In this document: piece after piece, positions 42,625-51,105 of the stretch | Numbering within the stretch: position 1 is the stretch's first letter | Layout: the number at the start of each line of letters is the position of its first letter | The notes under the pieces: model-generated | Databases searched by the model: none | What the model was told of the DNA's origin: nothing | Seen by the model: only the letters and a program-made list of their open reading frames with translations | Source: Rhodopseudomonas julia | GTDB lineage: Bacteria; Pseudomonadota; Alphaproteobacteria; Rhizobiales; Afifellaceae | Direction of reading: 5' to 3' | Length of the DNA: 64,000 nt | Assembly: GCF_030813515.1 (NCBI RefSeq) | Contig: NZ_JAUSUK010000001.1 | Span: 868,001 to 932,000 of the forward strand | Position numbers and translations under genes: made by a program

Positions 42625-43716
42625 ATGACGCTCGATATCCTTCTGCCCGCCGCAGCAAGGCGCCGATCATTGCCCCTCGGTGATCGCTCCTTCGTGGCGA
42701 AGGCGACGATTGCGCTTCTCGCGCTTCTTCTCCTCGTCACCTTCCTCTTCAGCCTGACGGCGGGCGCTGCAGATGTGTCCCCGCTGCCGCTTTTGCGCGA
42801 TCTCGTCTTCGGCGGCGGCGAGGTTTCGGCGCGCGACCGGCTCATCATCGGCGATATCCGCCTGCCGCGTGCCGTCCTCGGTAGCCTCGTCGGCGCATCG
42901 CTCGCCGTCTCCGGCGCCGTCATGCAAGGGCTTTTCCGCAATCCCCTCGCCGATCCGGGCCTCGTCGGCGTGTCTGCCGGGGCCGGCCTTGGGGCGATCA
43001 TCATCATCGTTCTCGGCTCGGGCGTGCTCGCTCCGGTGATTGCGCCGCTCGGCATCTATGCGCTGCCGTTTGCAGCCTTCTTCGGCGGGCTTCTCACCAC
43101 CTGGATCCTCTATCAGGTGGCGACGCGCCGCGGGCAGACGTCGATCGCCACCATGCTCCTGGCCGGCATCGCGCTCGGGGCGCTCGCCGGCGCCGTCTCC
43201 GGCATCCTCGTCTTTCTCGCCAATGACGCGCAGCTGCGCGACCTCACCTTCTGGGGGCTCGGCTCACTTGCCGGCGCCACCTGGGTCAAGATCGCGGCTG
43301 CCGGCCCGATCATCGTCGCGGCGCTTCTTGCTGCGCCGTTTCTCGCCCGCTCCCTCAACGCCATGGCGCTCGGCGAGGCGGCGGCCCATCATCTCGGCAT
43401 TCCCGTGCAGCGCATGAAACTCATCGCCATCGTCACGGTCTCGGCCGCAACCGGCGCTTCCGTCGCCGTCTCCGGCGGCATCGGCTTCGTCGGCATCGTC
43501 GTGCCGCATCTCCTGCGGCTTCTGATCGGGCCGGACAATCGCTACCTGCTGCCGGCCTCCGCGCTTCTCGGCGCCGTCATGCTGCTTCTCGCCGACGCGA
43601 TCAGCCGCACCATCGTGGCCCCGGCCGAATTCCCGATCGGCATCGTCACCGCAGCGGTCGGAGCGCCCTTCTTCCTGTGGATCCTCCTCCGCCGGCGCGG
43701 CGTGCTCGACCTGTGA
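42625..43716 (+). CDS. hmuU: Heme ABC transporter permease HmuU
   Basis: A 363-aa FecCD-family permease with about ten hydrophobic helices. Landmarks are the block R-L-P-R-A-V-L-G-S-L-V-G-A-S-L-A near residue 78, G-L-F-R-N-P-L-A-D-P-G-L-V-G-V-S-A-G-A, and the coupling helix region with L-G-E-A-A-A-H-H-L-G-I. It follows hmuT by 11 bp and precedes hmuV by 8 bp, so the three form one operon for heme import across the inner membrane. Confidence 0.94.
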   Translation: MTLDILLPAAARRRSLPLGDRSFVAKATIALLALLLLVTFLFSLTAGAADVSPLPLLRDLVFGGGEVSARDRLIIGDIRLPRAVLGSLVGASLAVSGAVMQGLFRNPLADPGLVGVSAGAGLGAIIIIVLGSGVLAPVIAPLGIYALPFAAFFGGLLTTWILYQVATRRGQTSIATMLLAGIALGALAGAVSGILVFLANDAQLRDLTFWGLGSLAGATWVKIAAAGPIIVAALLAAPFLARSLNAMALGEAAAHHLGIPVQRMKLIAIVTVSAATGASVAVSGGIGFVGIVVPHLLRLLIGPDNRYLLPASALLGAVMLLLADAISRTIVAPAEFPIGIVTAAVGAPFFLWILLRRRGVLDL

Positions 43717-43724
43717 GGGGCGCA

Positions 43725-44510
43725 ATGATCGAAGTGGAGGAGCTTTGCGTCAGCCTCGGCCGGCGCCAGATCCTGAGCGATGTCGGTTTCACCGCATCGG
43801 CCGGCGCCATGACCGTCATCGTCGGACCGAACGGCTCGGGCAAGACGACGCTTCTGCGCGCCATCTCCGGCGAGCTCGCCTCGACGGGAACGATCCGCAT
43901 CAACGGCCGCGACAGCCGCGCCCTGAAACCCTTCGAGCTCGCCGCCCTGCGTGGCGTGCTGCCCCAGGCGACGGCCCTCTCCTTTCCCTTCACGGTGCGC
44001 GAGGTCGTTGGCCTAGGTCTCAACGGCGCCTCGGCCAAACTGCCACCCGAAGAGGTCAAGCGCCTGCCGGAGGAAGCCCTGCGGCGCGTCGATCTCGCAG
44101 GTTTCGCCGGACGCTTCTATCAGGAGCTTTCGGGCGGGGAGCAGCAGCGCGTGCAGCTTGCCCGCGTCCTCTGTCAGGTCTGGGCGCCGATCGTCGACGG
44201 GGAACCGCGCTGGCTCTTCCTCGACGAGCCCGTCTCCTCGCTCGATATCCGCCACCAGCTCGTGATCATGCGCCTTGCCGCCCAGTTCGCCGCCGCCGGC
44301 GGCGGCGTCCTCGCCGTTCTTCACGACCTCAATCTCACCGCCATGTTCGCCGACAAGGTGGTGATGATGCATGACGGGCGGGCGCGCGCCTTCGGCTCGC
44401 CGGCCGAGGTCATGACCGATGACCTTCTGGAAGATGTTTTCGAGTGTCGGCTCGGCGTCGGCGTCGTTCCGCCCGGCCCCTTCGTGCTGCCGCAATCTGC
44501 AACGCGCTAG
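43725..44510 (+). CDS. hmuV: Heme ABC transporter ATP-binding protein HmuV
   Basis: A 261-aa ATPase with Walker A G-P-N-G-S-G-K-T-T, signature E-L-S-G-G-E-Q-Q-R, Walker B W-L-F-L-D-E-P-V-S-S-L-D and the H-loop V-L-H-D-L-N-L. The extra segment W-A-P-I-V-D-G-E-P-R between signature and Walker B is typical of HmuV. ATG 43725, with GAGGGG just upstream, is preferred over the upstream open extension inside hmuU. Confidence 0.94.
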   Translation: MIEVEELCVSLGRRQILSDVGFTASAGAMTVIVGPNGSGKTTLLRAISGELASTGTIRINGRDSRALKPFELAALRGVLPQATALSFPFTVREVVGLGLNGASAKLPPEEVKRLPEEALRRVDLAGFAGRFYQELSGGEQQRVQLARVLCQVWAPIVDGEPRWLFLDEPVSSLDIRHQLVIMRLAAQFAAAGGGVLAVLHDLNLTAMFADKVVMMHDGRARAFGSPAEVMTDDLLEDVFECRLGVGVVPPGPFVLPQSATR

Positions 44511-44574
44511 CGCAGAGCGACAAGGGCAGGCTCCCGCAAGCCATTCCCGACTACGCTCCCCGCCCAGTCCCGGT

Positions 44575-44599
44575 CGCGCACGTGGTGCGCGCGGTTTTT
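44575..44599 (+). terminator. Rho-independent terminator after hmuTUV
   Basis: CGCGCAC (44575-44581) pairs with GTGCGCG (44585-44591) over a 3-nt loop, followed within 3 nt by TTTTT (44595-44599). It is 65 bp after the hmuV stop. Confidence 0.65.
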
Positions 44600-44658
44600 A
44601 TATCCCGTTCATCGATTGTCCTTATGGAGCGATCTAGAACATTGCGGGTTGAACCTTC

Positions 44659-46245
44659 ATGTCCGGACCATCCGTGAAGAGGACCATAGCCTTCGTGCTC
44701 CGTCATAAATTCCGCTTCATCGATCTCTCGATCGTCCTGATCGCAACGCTTGCGACGCTTTATGTCGGCATCGTCATCGACATCTTCGCGAACGCGGCGG
44801 GCGACATGCCGGCGGAGATGAGCATCGAGCGCGACGAATTGATCGCCGTCTCGGTGGTCTTCCTGCTCGGCCTCATCTGGGCCATCCGCCGCATGATCCG
44901 CGAGCGCCGGGAAGCCGCCCGAAAAGCTCGCACGGCGCGGGAAATTCAGAGGCTCGCCTTCCATGACGCGCTGACCGGATTGCCCAACCGGCGTCAGTTC
45001 GACGCCGCGCTGGAAGAGGCCGCCGCCTCACCGCCGGGCAGCGATGCGAGCCATGCCGTGATGATGCTCGACCTCAACAGCTTCAAGCGGGTGAACGATG
45101 TCTTCGGGCACGCAGCCGGCGACGAAGTCTTGATGCAGGTGGCGGCCCGGCTGCGCCGAGCGGTGCGCGGCAACGATCTCGTGGCGCGTTTCGGCGGCGA
45201 CGAATTCGCCGTTCTCGCGACGCATATTTCCGGCGCCGAAGCTGCGACCGGTCTCGCTTTGCGCATCATCGACGCCCTGACCCCGCCGATCCGGGCCGGC
45301 GGCGGCGAACACGCTGTCGGCACCGCGATCGGCATTTCCCTCACGCCCCAGGACGGCGAAGTGCCGGCGGAGCTCTTGCGGAAAGCAGACATCGCGCTCT
45401 ACCGCGCGAAAGGCCAGGGCCATTCGGCCATGCGCTTCTTCGAAGAGGAAATGGACCAGCATGTGCGCGAACGCAGCCGCATCGAAGGTGCGTTGCGATT
45501 GGCTATCCAAACGCAGACGATCACGCCGAGCTATCAGCCGCTCGTCGATATGAAGACGGGCTCCGTCAAAGGCTTCGAGGCCCTGGCGCGATGGGACGAC
45601 CCGGTCCTCGGCAAAATCGGGCCGGATCGTTTCATCCCCGTCGCCGAAGACAGCGGCCTCATCGCCGCCTTGACCGACCTCCTTCTCGACCAGGCCTGCC
45701 GCGACGCCACCACCTGGCCTGGCAAGACCATGCTCTCCTTCAACGTCTCGCCGCTTCTCCTGCGCGATCCGAATTTCGGCATGAAGGTCATCGCGCTTCT
45801 CGGCCGAACCGGCTTTCCCGCCGAAAGGCTCGAACTGGAGATCACCGAAAGCGCCCTCGTGCGCGACCTCGCCGCGGCCCAGTCGACGCTCGGAACGCTC
45901 CGCAAGGCCGGCGTCCGCATCGCCCTCGACGATTTCGGCACCGGCTATTCGAGCCTTTATCACCTGCGCAACTTCAAGCTCGACAGCATCAAGATCGACC
46001 GCAGCTTCATCCATTCGATGGCGACGGACCCGGAAAGTGCCGCCATCGTCAAAGCCCTCGTCGGCCTCGGCGCAGGCCTTGGCCTAGAGGTCACGGCGGA
46101 GGGCGTGGAGACCGAAGAACAGCGCCTGCTTCTTGCCGAGCAGGGCTGCAACCAGGCCCAGGGCTTCTTCTATTCCAAGGCGCTCGGAGCCCAGGAGGCC
46201 CTCGACCTCTTCGCCTCGATCGAGACCGCCCGCCGCAGCGCATGA
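44659..46245 (+). CDS. Membrane GGDEF-EAL cyclic-di-GMP signalling protein
   Basis: A 528-aa inner-membrane protein with two transmembrane helices (about residues 21-43 and 61-78) that enclose only a short periplasmic loop, so no sizeable sensor domain. The GGDEF domain follows, with intact R-F-G-G-D-E-F at 179-183 and an upstream inhibitory-site R-G-N-D (170-173) at the canonical distance. The EAL domain has F-E-A-L-A-R-W (307-309), L-E-L-E-I-T-E-S, A-L-D-D-F-G-T-G-Y-S-S-L, I-K-I-D-R-S-F and A-E-G-V-E-T. Both motifs are preserved, so it could make or degrade c-di-GMP. It appears to be a single-gene unit. Confidence 0.93.
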   Translation: MSGPSVKRTIAFVLRHKFRFIDLSIVLIATLATLYVGIVIDIFANAAGDMPAEMSIERDELIAVSVVFLLGLIWAIRRMIRERREAARKARTAREIQRLAFHDALTGLPNRRQFDAALEEAAASPPGSDASHAVMMLDLNSFKRVNDVFGHAAGDEVLMQVAARLRRAVRGNDLVARFGGDEFAVLATHISGAEAATGLALRIIDALTPPIRAGGGEHAVGTAIGISLTPQDGEVPAELLRKADIALYRAKGQGHSAMRFFEEEMDQHVRERSRIEGALRLAIQTQTITPSYQPLVDMKTGSVKGFEALARWDDPVLGKIGPDRFIPVAEDSGLIAALTDLLLDQACRDATTWPGKTMLSFNVSPLLLRDPNFGMKVIALLGRTGFPAERLELEITESALVRDLAAAQSTLGTLRKAGVRIALDDFGTGYSSLYHLRNFKLDSIKIDRSFIHSMATDPESAAIVKALVGLGAGLGLEVTAEGVETEEQRLLLAEQGCNQAQGFFYSKALGAQEALDLFASIETARRSA

Positions 46246-46348
46246 AGCTTCCGATCGAGGTTTCGGCTCCCCTCGGCCTGCGAAACAAGCGTTTCGTCGA
46301 AAACGCCGCAATGCCATAAGCCGCGGGAGGAATCTCGAGGAGGCCGAC

Positions 46349-47053
46349 ATGGCAGACGGAAAAGTGGCGATCATCACCGCCGGCGGCAGCGGCATGGGCG
46401 CAGCTGCGGCACGCAAGCTCGCCGAGGACGGTTTTTCCGTCGCGATCCTCTCCGCCTCCGGCAAGGGCGAACAGCTGGCAAAGGAGCTTGGCGGCTTCGG
46501 CGTCACGGGCTCCAACCAATCGCCCAAAGATCTTGAACGCCTCGTCGACGGCACGATGGAGCGCTTCGGACGCATCGACGTCCTCGTCAACAGCGCCGGG
46601 CACGGGCCGAAGGGGCCGATCCTGGAAATTTCGGACGAGGACTGGCACGCGGGTCTCGACGTCTATCTCATGAACGTGATCCGCCCGACCCGTCTCGTCA
46701 CGCCGCATATGCTTCAGGCCGGCGGCGGCGCGATCATCAACATTTCGACCTACGCCGTCTTCGAGCCCGATCCTCTGTTTCCGACCTCTGGCGTCTTCCG
46801 GGCCGGGCTTGCGGCCTTCACCAAGCTCTTCTCCGACAAATACGCGGCCGACAATCTGCGCATGAACAACGTCCTGCCGGGCTTCATCGACAGCCTACCG
46901 GAGACGGAGGATCGCCGCGCGCGTATTCCGATGGGGCGTTACGGCCATGCGGAAGAAGTCGCCGCGACGATCGCCTTCCTCGCCTCCGACGGCGCCGGCT
47001 ACATCACCGGCCAGAACATCCGCATCGACGGCGGTATCACCCGTTCGGTGTGA
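46349..47053 (+). CDS. Divergent SDR family oxidoreductase lacking the catalytic Tyr-Lys
   Basis: A 234-aa Rossmann-fold protein of the short-chain dehydrogenase/reductase superfamily. The nucleotide loop is T-A-G-G-S-G-M-G (usual T-G-x-x-x-G-x-G), the N-S-A-G motif is present at 81-84, and the C-terminus has the typical G-Q-N-I-R-I-D-G-G. The catalytic Y-x-x-x-K is missing: about 14-18 residues after Ser133 the sequence reads T-S-G-V-F-R. It may be an inactive or re-purposed member. ATG 46349 is supported by CGAGGAGG. The last 17 bp overlap the end of the convergent FeoB-associated gene. Confidence 0.82.
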   Translation: MADGKVAIITAGGSGMGAAAARKLAEDGFSVAILSASGKGEQLAKELGGFGVTGSNQSPKDLERLVDGTMERFGRIDVLVNSAGHGPKGPILEISDEDWHAGLDVYLMNVIRPTRLVTPHMLQAGGGAIINISTYAVFEPDPLFPTSGVFRAGLAAFTKLFSDKYAADNLRMNNVLPGFIDSLPETEDRRARIPMGRYGHAEEVAATIAFLASDGAGYITGQNIRIDGGITRSV

Positions 47054-47309
47054 GGTCCGGGCGCGCACGCGCGGAGTGCTCTCCACGGTCGTGGCAGGCA
47101 TCCGCCTCCGACACCGCAAGCGGCGCAAAACAGGCATCCTTGCAGCTGCCGCGGCCGACGCAATCGACACAGGATGGCCGCCGCCGGAAGAGCTTTTTCT
47201 TCAGAAAGACGACGGCCAGAAGCACGATCGCGGCAACGGCGAGCCATTCCAAGCCCCCCGTCGCCGCCTCGCGGCTCAGATCGATCGCCGGCTGCGTTTC
47301 GGCGTTCAT
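47037..47309 (-). CDS. FeoB-associated Cys-rich membrane protein
   Basis: A 90-aa protein with one transmembrane helix (W-L-A-V-A-A-I-V-L-L-A-V-V-F-L) followed by basic K-K-K-L-F-R-R-R and a cysteine cluster C-V-D-C-V-G-R-G-S-C-K-D-A-C, the pattern of FeoB-associated Cys-rich proteins. It lies 13 bp after feoB, with GGGGAGAG before the ATG. A role in ferrous iron transfer or FeoB assembly is suggested by linkage only. Confidence 0.75.
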   Translation of the reverse strand: MNAETQPAIDLSREAATGGLEWLAVAAIVLLAVVFLKKKLFRRRPSCVDCVGRGSCKDACFAPLAVSEADACHDRGEHSARARPDLTPNG

Positions 47310-47322
47310 CGGCTCTCTCCCC

Positions 47323-49878
47323 TCATGACACGGCGCCTCGCGGCGAATAGCCCGGCGGCGGCAGCACCCGGCCGAAGGGGCGCTTGAAGAGACCGACGAG
47401 GATCACCGCCGCGAAAGCCGCGAAGTAAGTGATCGTCAGCGTCTGAAGCCCCGACAGCGCAAACATGCCGCCGAGCGTGAAGACGGCGCTTGCGACGCTC
47501 AGGCCGAGAAAAGTCGGGAAGACGATCGAAAAGATCATCCAGCGATAGGATTGCGTCTGCACGCGCACCATGATCGTCGTGGCGAGACAGGGCGGATAGA
47601 GCGCGAAGAAGAGCATGAGCGCGACGGCGCCGAGCGCCGAATAGCCGGCGGCGCGCTGCTCCGTTCCCATGCGCTCTTCGAGCGTGTCGTTCTCTCCGTC
47701 CGACGGCTGGAAAAGAACGCCGAGCGTCGCGACCGAGCTCTCGCGCGCCGCGAAAGACGAGAGCAGCGCCACGTTGATCTTCCAATCGAAGCCCGCGAAC
47801 TGCGTCACCGGTTCGAGGCTGCGCCCGACCTGGCCGAGGAGCGAATTGACGATCCGCTCTTCCTTCATCTCCCGCCTCAGCGTCTTGCGCGTCGTCGCAA
47901 GCGTCTTCAGCGCCCGCTCCGCCGCACGCGCCTCTTTGTCTGATGAGCGTTTCAGGAACGGATAGAAGTCGGGATAACGGGTTTCGTAGCGCGCATCGAC
48001 GGCACCTGAGGCCTCCGCCCCCTGCGCCATCAGCTTCTCGGTGCGGTAATCGGTGTAGACGTTGACGAGGTCGGTGAGCGCCACCTGATCGGGCACGGCG
48101 GCGAGATAGGGATTGCCCGCCATCTCGTCGTAGAATTCCGCGATCGCGGCCTCGGCCCGCCCCTCATAGACCGCCTCCTGGTCGGCACTGAGGCCCGGAA
48201 ACTGCAACAGCACATAGACGACGACGGAAACGGCGACGACGACGGTGCCGACCTTCTTGATGTAGAGCCAGGTGCGGTCGATCGAGCGGCGCAGAACGCC
48301 GGTCAGCGTCGGCAGATGGTAATGCGGCAGCTCCATCACGAAAGGCGCCGTCTCCTTGTGGCGCAGCACGGAGACGGAGAGGAGCTTGGCGACGAGCAGG
48401 GCGGCAAAGATGGTGATCGTCGACAGATAGAAGAGGACGAGCCCCTTCGCCTCGACGAAGTAGATGTTGATGAGAAGCGTATAGAGCGGGATCTTCGCCA
48501 GGCAGTTCATGAACGGCACGGTGAGGATCGTCGCAAGCCGCGCCCGCTCGTCCGGAATGCCCTTCGTCGCCATCACGCCAGGCACGGCGCAGCCGCCGGC
48601 AAAGACGCCTGCCAGGATGAAGGGCAGCGTCGATTGCCCGTGCAGGCCGAAGCGGTGCAGGATCCGGTCGAGAATGAAGGCGATCCGCGCCATGTAGCCC
48701 GAATCCTCCAAAATCGCGATCAGCGCGAAGAGGATCAGGAAGATCGGCACGTAGTTCAAAAGCGTGTTCGCGGAATCGACCATCCACAGGCCGAGCGAGC
48801 GGATCTGCGGGTCGTAGAGAAAACCCGCCTCCGGCAGCCATTGCGCCGCGAAATTGCGCAGGGAGGCGAGAAACGGCCAGGTGACCTTGGTGAGCTCGTA
48901 GCCCTGGACGATGGAGATCTCATAGATCCCCCAGACGACGAGGACGAGAAAGATCGGCGCCAGAATCCGGTGCAGAAGCAGCCGGTCGACCCGCTCCGAC
49001 GCGGAGACCGCACCCTTACGGCTCTCCCTCACTGAGGCAGCGACGATCTCGCCTGCAAAGCGGTCGCGGATGCATGCGACATGGTCGCCGGTCGAGAGAT
49101 CATGCGCCTTCTCGAAAGTCTTGCGCGCCTCGGCGACGTCCTCCAGGAACACCGCCTGATGCGGGTCTTCGCGCACGAGCCGGACGGCCTCGGCATCCCC
49201 TTCGACGAGTTTGACGGCAAGCCCGCGCACGGCGGCGCCGGCATCGAGGCCGGAGGAATCGGCGAGCCTTTCTTCAACCCAGTCGATCGTCTCTTCGAGC
49301 GCGCCATAATCGAGCCGCGCATCGGAAATCGCCGGGGAGATGTCCGGCTCGTCGGCGATGCGGCGGATCGCGGCACGCAGCTCCTCGCGTCCGACGCCCT
49401 TGCGGCCGATCGAGGCCACGACCGGCACCTTCAGCTTCTGCGCCAGCGCATTCAGATCGATCTTGAGGCCGCGCCGCTCGGCGACATCCATCATGTTGAC
49501 GACGACGATGAGCGGATGGCCAAGCTCGATGAGCTGGGCCGTCAGATAAAGCCCGCGGCGCAGATTGGAGGCATCGAGCACGTTGACGACGACGTCGGGC
49601 CTTTCCTCGTAGAGAAAGCGGCGCACGACGCGCTCTTCCAGGGAGAACGACGTCAGGCTGTAGGTGCCGGGAAGGTCAACGACCTCCACCCGCCGTCCGT
49701 GGTCGAGATAAAAGCCGCTCTTCTTGTCGACGGTGACGCCCGGATAATTGGCGATATGCTGGGCCACGCCCGTCAGCGCATTGAAGAGCGTCGATTTGCC
49801 GGCATTCTGCTGCCCGGCGAGCGCCACGCGCAGGCGCCGCCCCGAGGCTCCCGCCGTTCCGGACGTTTTCTCAGTCAC
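47323..49878 (-). CDS. feoB: Ferrous iron transporter FeoB
   Basis: An 851-aa inner-membrane Fe(II) transporter. The N-terminal G domain has G1 G-Q-Q-N-A-G-K-S-T (22-30), G3 D-L-P-G-T-Y-S-L and G4 V-N-M-M-D. The membrane half has the G-C-A-V-P-G and C-L-A-K-I-P-L-Y segments of the Gate motifs. A large hydrophilic insertion (roughly residues 570-680, rich in A, E, R) interrupts the C-terminal membrane region, longer than in E. coli FeoB. The GTG start overlaps the feoA stop by 8 bp. Confidence 0.95.
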   Translation of the reverse strand: MTEKTSGTAGASGRRLRVALAGQQNAGKSTLFNALTGVAQHIANYPGVTVDKKSGFYLDHGRRVEVVDLPGTYSLTSFSLEERVVRRFLYEERPDVVVNVLDASNLRRGLYLTAQLIELGHPLIVVVNMMDVAERRGLKIDLNALAQKLKVPVVASIGRKGVGREELRAAIRRIADEPDISPAISDARLDYGALEETIDWVEERLADSSGLDAGAAVRGLAVKLVEGDAEAVRLVREDPHQAVFLEDVAEARKTFEKAHDLSTGDHVACIRDRFAGEIVAASVRESRKGAVSASERVDRLLLHRILAPIFLVLVVWGIYEISIVQGYELTKVTWPFLASLRNFAAQWLPEAGFLYDPQIRSLGLWMVDSANTLLNYVPIFLILFALIAILEDSGYMARIAFILDRILHRFGLHGQSTLPFILAGVFAGGCAVPGVMATKGIPDERARLATILTVPFMNCLAKIPLYTLLINIYFVEAKGLVLFYLSTITIFAALLVAKLLSVSVLRHKETAPFVMELPHYHLPTLTGVLRRSIDRTWLYIKKVGTVVVAVSVVVYVLLQFPGLSADQEAVYEGRAEAAIAEFYDEMAGNPYLAAVPDQVALTDLVNVYTDYRTEKLMAQGAEASGAVDARYETRYPDFYPFLKRSSDKEARAAERALKTLATTRKTLRREMKEERIVNSLLGQVGRSLEPVTQFAGFDWKINVALLSSFAARESSVATLGVLFQPSDGENDTLEERMGTEQRAAGYSALGAVALMLFFALYPPCLATTIMVRVQTQSYRWMIFSIVFPTFLGLSVASAVFTLGGMFALSGLQTLTITYFAAFAAVILVGLFKRPFGRVLPPPGYSPRGAVS

Positions 49879-50224
49879 GTTCCACCTCGATCGTCGCCGC
49901 TTCGGCGCGGCGCACCGTCAAGACCGCATTGCCGACGCGGATCGCGATCGGATCGTTCAAGGGCGCTGCCCGGATCACCGTTACCTCGGCGCCGTTGACG
50001 AGGCCGAGGTCGAGAAGCCGCTGGCGGATGGCGCCACAGCCTTTCAGCCGGGCGACCCGGCAATGGGTTCCCGGCACGAGATCGTTGAGCGAGCAAAAGC
50101 CGCCCATGCCGCAGGGCGCCTCGCCTCGGGGCATCCCGTCTTGCCCCACTCCTTGGCCCTGCCCCTGGCAATGTCGCCGCTGGCGTCGGCGCAGTCGGCG
50201 CATCCCGAAGAAATGGCCTTTCAT
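49871..50224 (-). CDS. feoA: Ferrous iron transport protein FeoA with N-terminal Cys/Gln extension
   Basis: A 117-aa protein. Residues from about 44 form the SH3-like FeoA domain (L-N-D-L-V-P-G, C-G-A-I-R-Q-R-L-L-D-L-G-L-V-N-G-A-E-V-T-V, P-I-A-I-R-V-G). The first 43 residues are an atypical basic then Gly/Gln/Cys-containing extension (R-R-L-R-R-R-Q-R-R-H-C-Q-G-Q). ATG 50224 has a GAGGA site upstream; a longer frame to 50314 starts within a hairpin and is less likely. FeoA binds the FeoB complex in the cytoplasm. Confidence 0.88.
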   Translation of the reverse strand: MKGHFFGMRRLRRRQRRHCQGQGQGVGQDGMPRGEAPCGMGGFCSLNDLVPGTHCRVARLKGCGAIRQRLLDLGLVNGAEVTVIRAAPLNDPIAIRVGNAVLTVRRAEAATIEVERD

Positions 50225-50257
50225 ATCGATCCTCGACCCGTTTTCCCCCGAAACAGA

Positions 50258-50285
50258 CCTCCCCGCCGACAAAACGGCGGGGAGG
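50258..50285 (-). terminator. Hairpin between DUF4198 gene and feoA
   Basis: A perfect 10-bp GC stem (CCTCCCCGCC with GGCGGGGAGG) with loop GACAAAAC lies in the 70-bp gap. On the minus strand TCTGTTTC follows. It is probably a partial terminator or attenuator inside the feo transcription unit. Confidence 0.5.
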
Positions 50286-50294
50286 CACTCATTT

Positions 50295-51083
50295 TCATTT
50301 GAGGTCGTAGGCACGCACCCAGATGACCGCGTCCTGGCTCAATTCCTTGCCCTCATGCTCGGTGACGGGGCCCGAACCGAGCGCCGCAAAGCCCCAGAAG
50401 CCCGCCTTCGGAACGCCGAAGGTGAATTCTCCGTCCGCATCGGTCACCGCGACAAGGGCGCCGCCCGGCATCGGCGAGGCGGTCGGCTCGCCCGGCCTGT
50501 CGGCATCGATATCGGGCTCTGCCGCCATGTACTCGATCTCGATCTCCGCACCCGGCACCGGCTTTCCCTCGGAGAGAAGCACACCGGAGAAGGTCGACCC
50601 GGCGACGATACTGGTCGGCTTGTTCAGGGGCACGATCTCGGTCGGAAGGCCGACGGGCTCGTTCCAGCCGGTCGGAATGCCGCCCTTGTTGACGAAGGAT
50701 TTCGTCAGCTGCTGGATGTAGATGTCTTCGCTTTTCTCGTAATAGGGCGCGGGCACCAGGGCGAAGATGTAGTCGCCGTTGCGCTTCACCGGCACGGTCG
50801 CCTCGAAGGCCTTCGCCTCGTTCCCAGCGCCGTGGAAGGTGATCGGCTCCAGCGTCGGGGCGAGATCCTGGCGTTCGCCCTTGAAGACCACGAAAAACTC
50901 CTCCGGCTCGCCCATATCCATGGCATGGCCGTTTTCCATCGGGTGCCAGAAGATCATTTTGAGCGGCAGATCTCCGGGCTTTTCGAGATTGACCTCGGGC
51001 GTGTAGACAAGCTGGAAATGCGCCAGCGCCGGGCTCGCAGCGAAAGCCGCAGAGGCGGCAAGAGCGAACAAGATCGCTTTCAT
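50295..51083 (-). CDS. DUF4198 periplasmic protein of the feo operon (NikK-like)
   Basis: A 262-aa exported protein. The Sec signal M-K-A-I-L-F-A-L-A-A-S-A-A-F-A ends at S-P-A-L-A, followed by the mature N-terminal His (A-H-F-Q-L-V-Y-T-P) common to DUF4198. A His/Met-rich stretch (H-P-M-E-N-G-H-A-M-D-M) and a C-terminal Ig-like domain (D-A-D-G-E-F-T-F-G-V-P) follow. DUF4198 proteins (NikK class) accompany metal importers and likely bind metal in the periplasm. Here the partner is FeoAB, so iron(II) is the inferred ligand. ATG 51083 has GGAGA upstream. Confidence 0.8.
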   Translation of the reverse strand: MKAILFALAASAAFAASPALAHFQLVYTPEVNLEKPGDLPLKMIFWHPMENGHAMDMGEPEEFFVVFKGERQDLAPTLEPITFHGAGNEAKAFEATVPVKRNGDYIFALVPAPYYEKSEDIYIQQLTKSFVNKGGIPTGWNEPVGLPTEIVPLNKPTSIVAGSTFSGVLLSEGKPVPGAEIEIEYMAAEPDIDADRPGEPTASPMPGGALVAVTDADGEFTFGVPKAGFWGFAALGSGPVTEHEGKELSQDAVIWVRAYDLK

Positions 51084-51105
51084 CGTCGTTCTCCGCATGT
51101 TTGGA

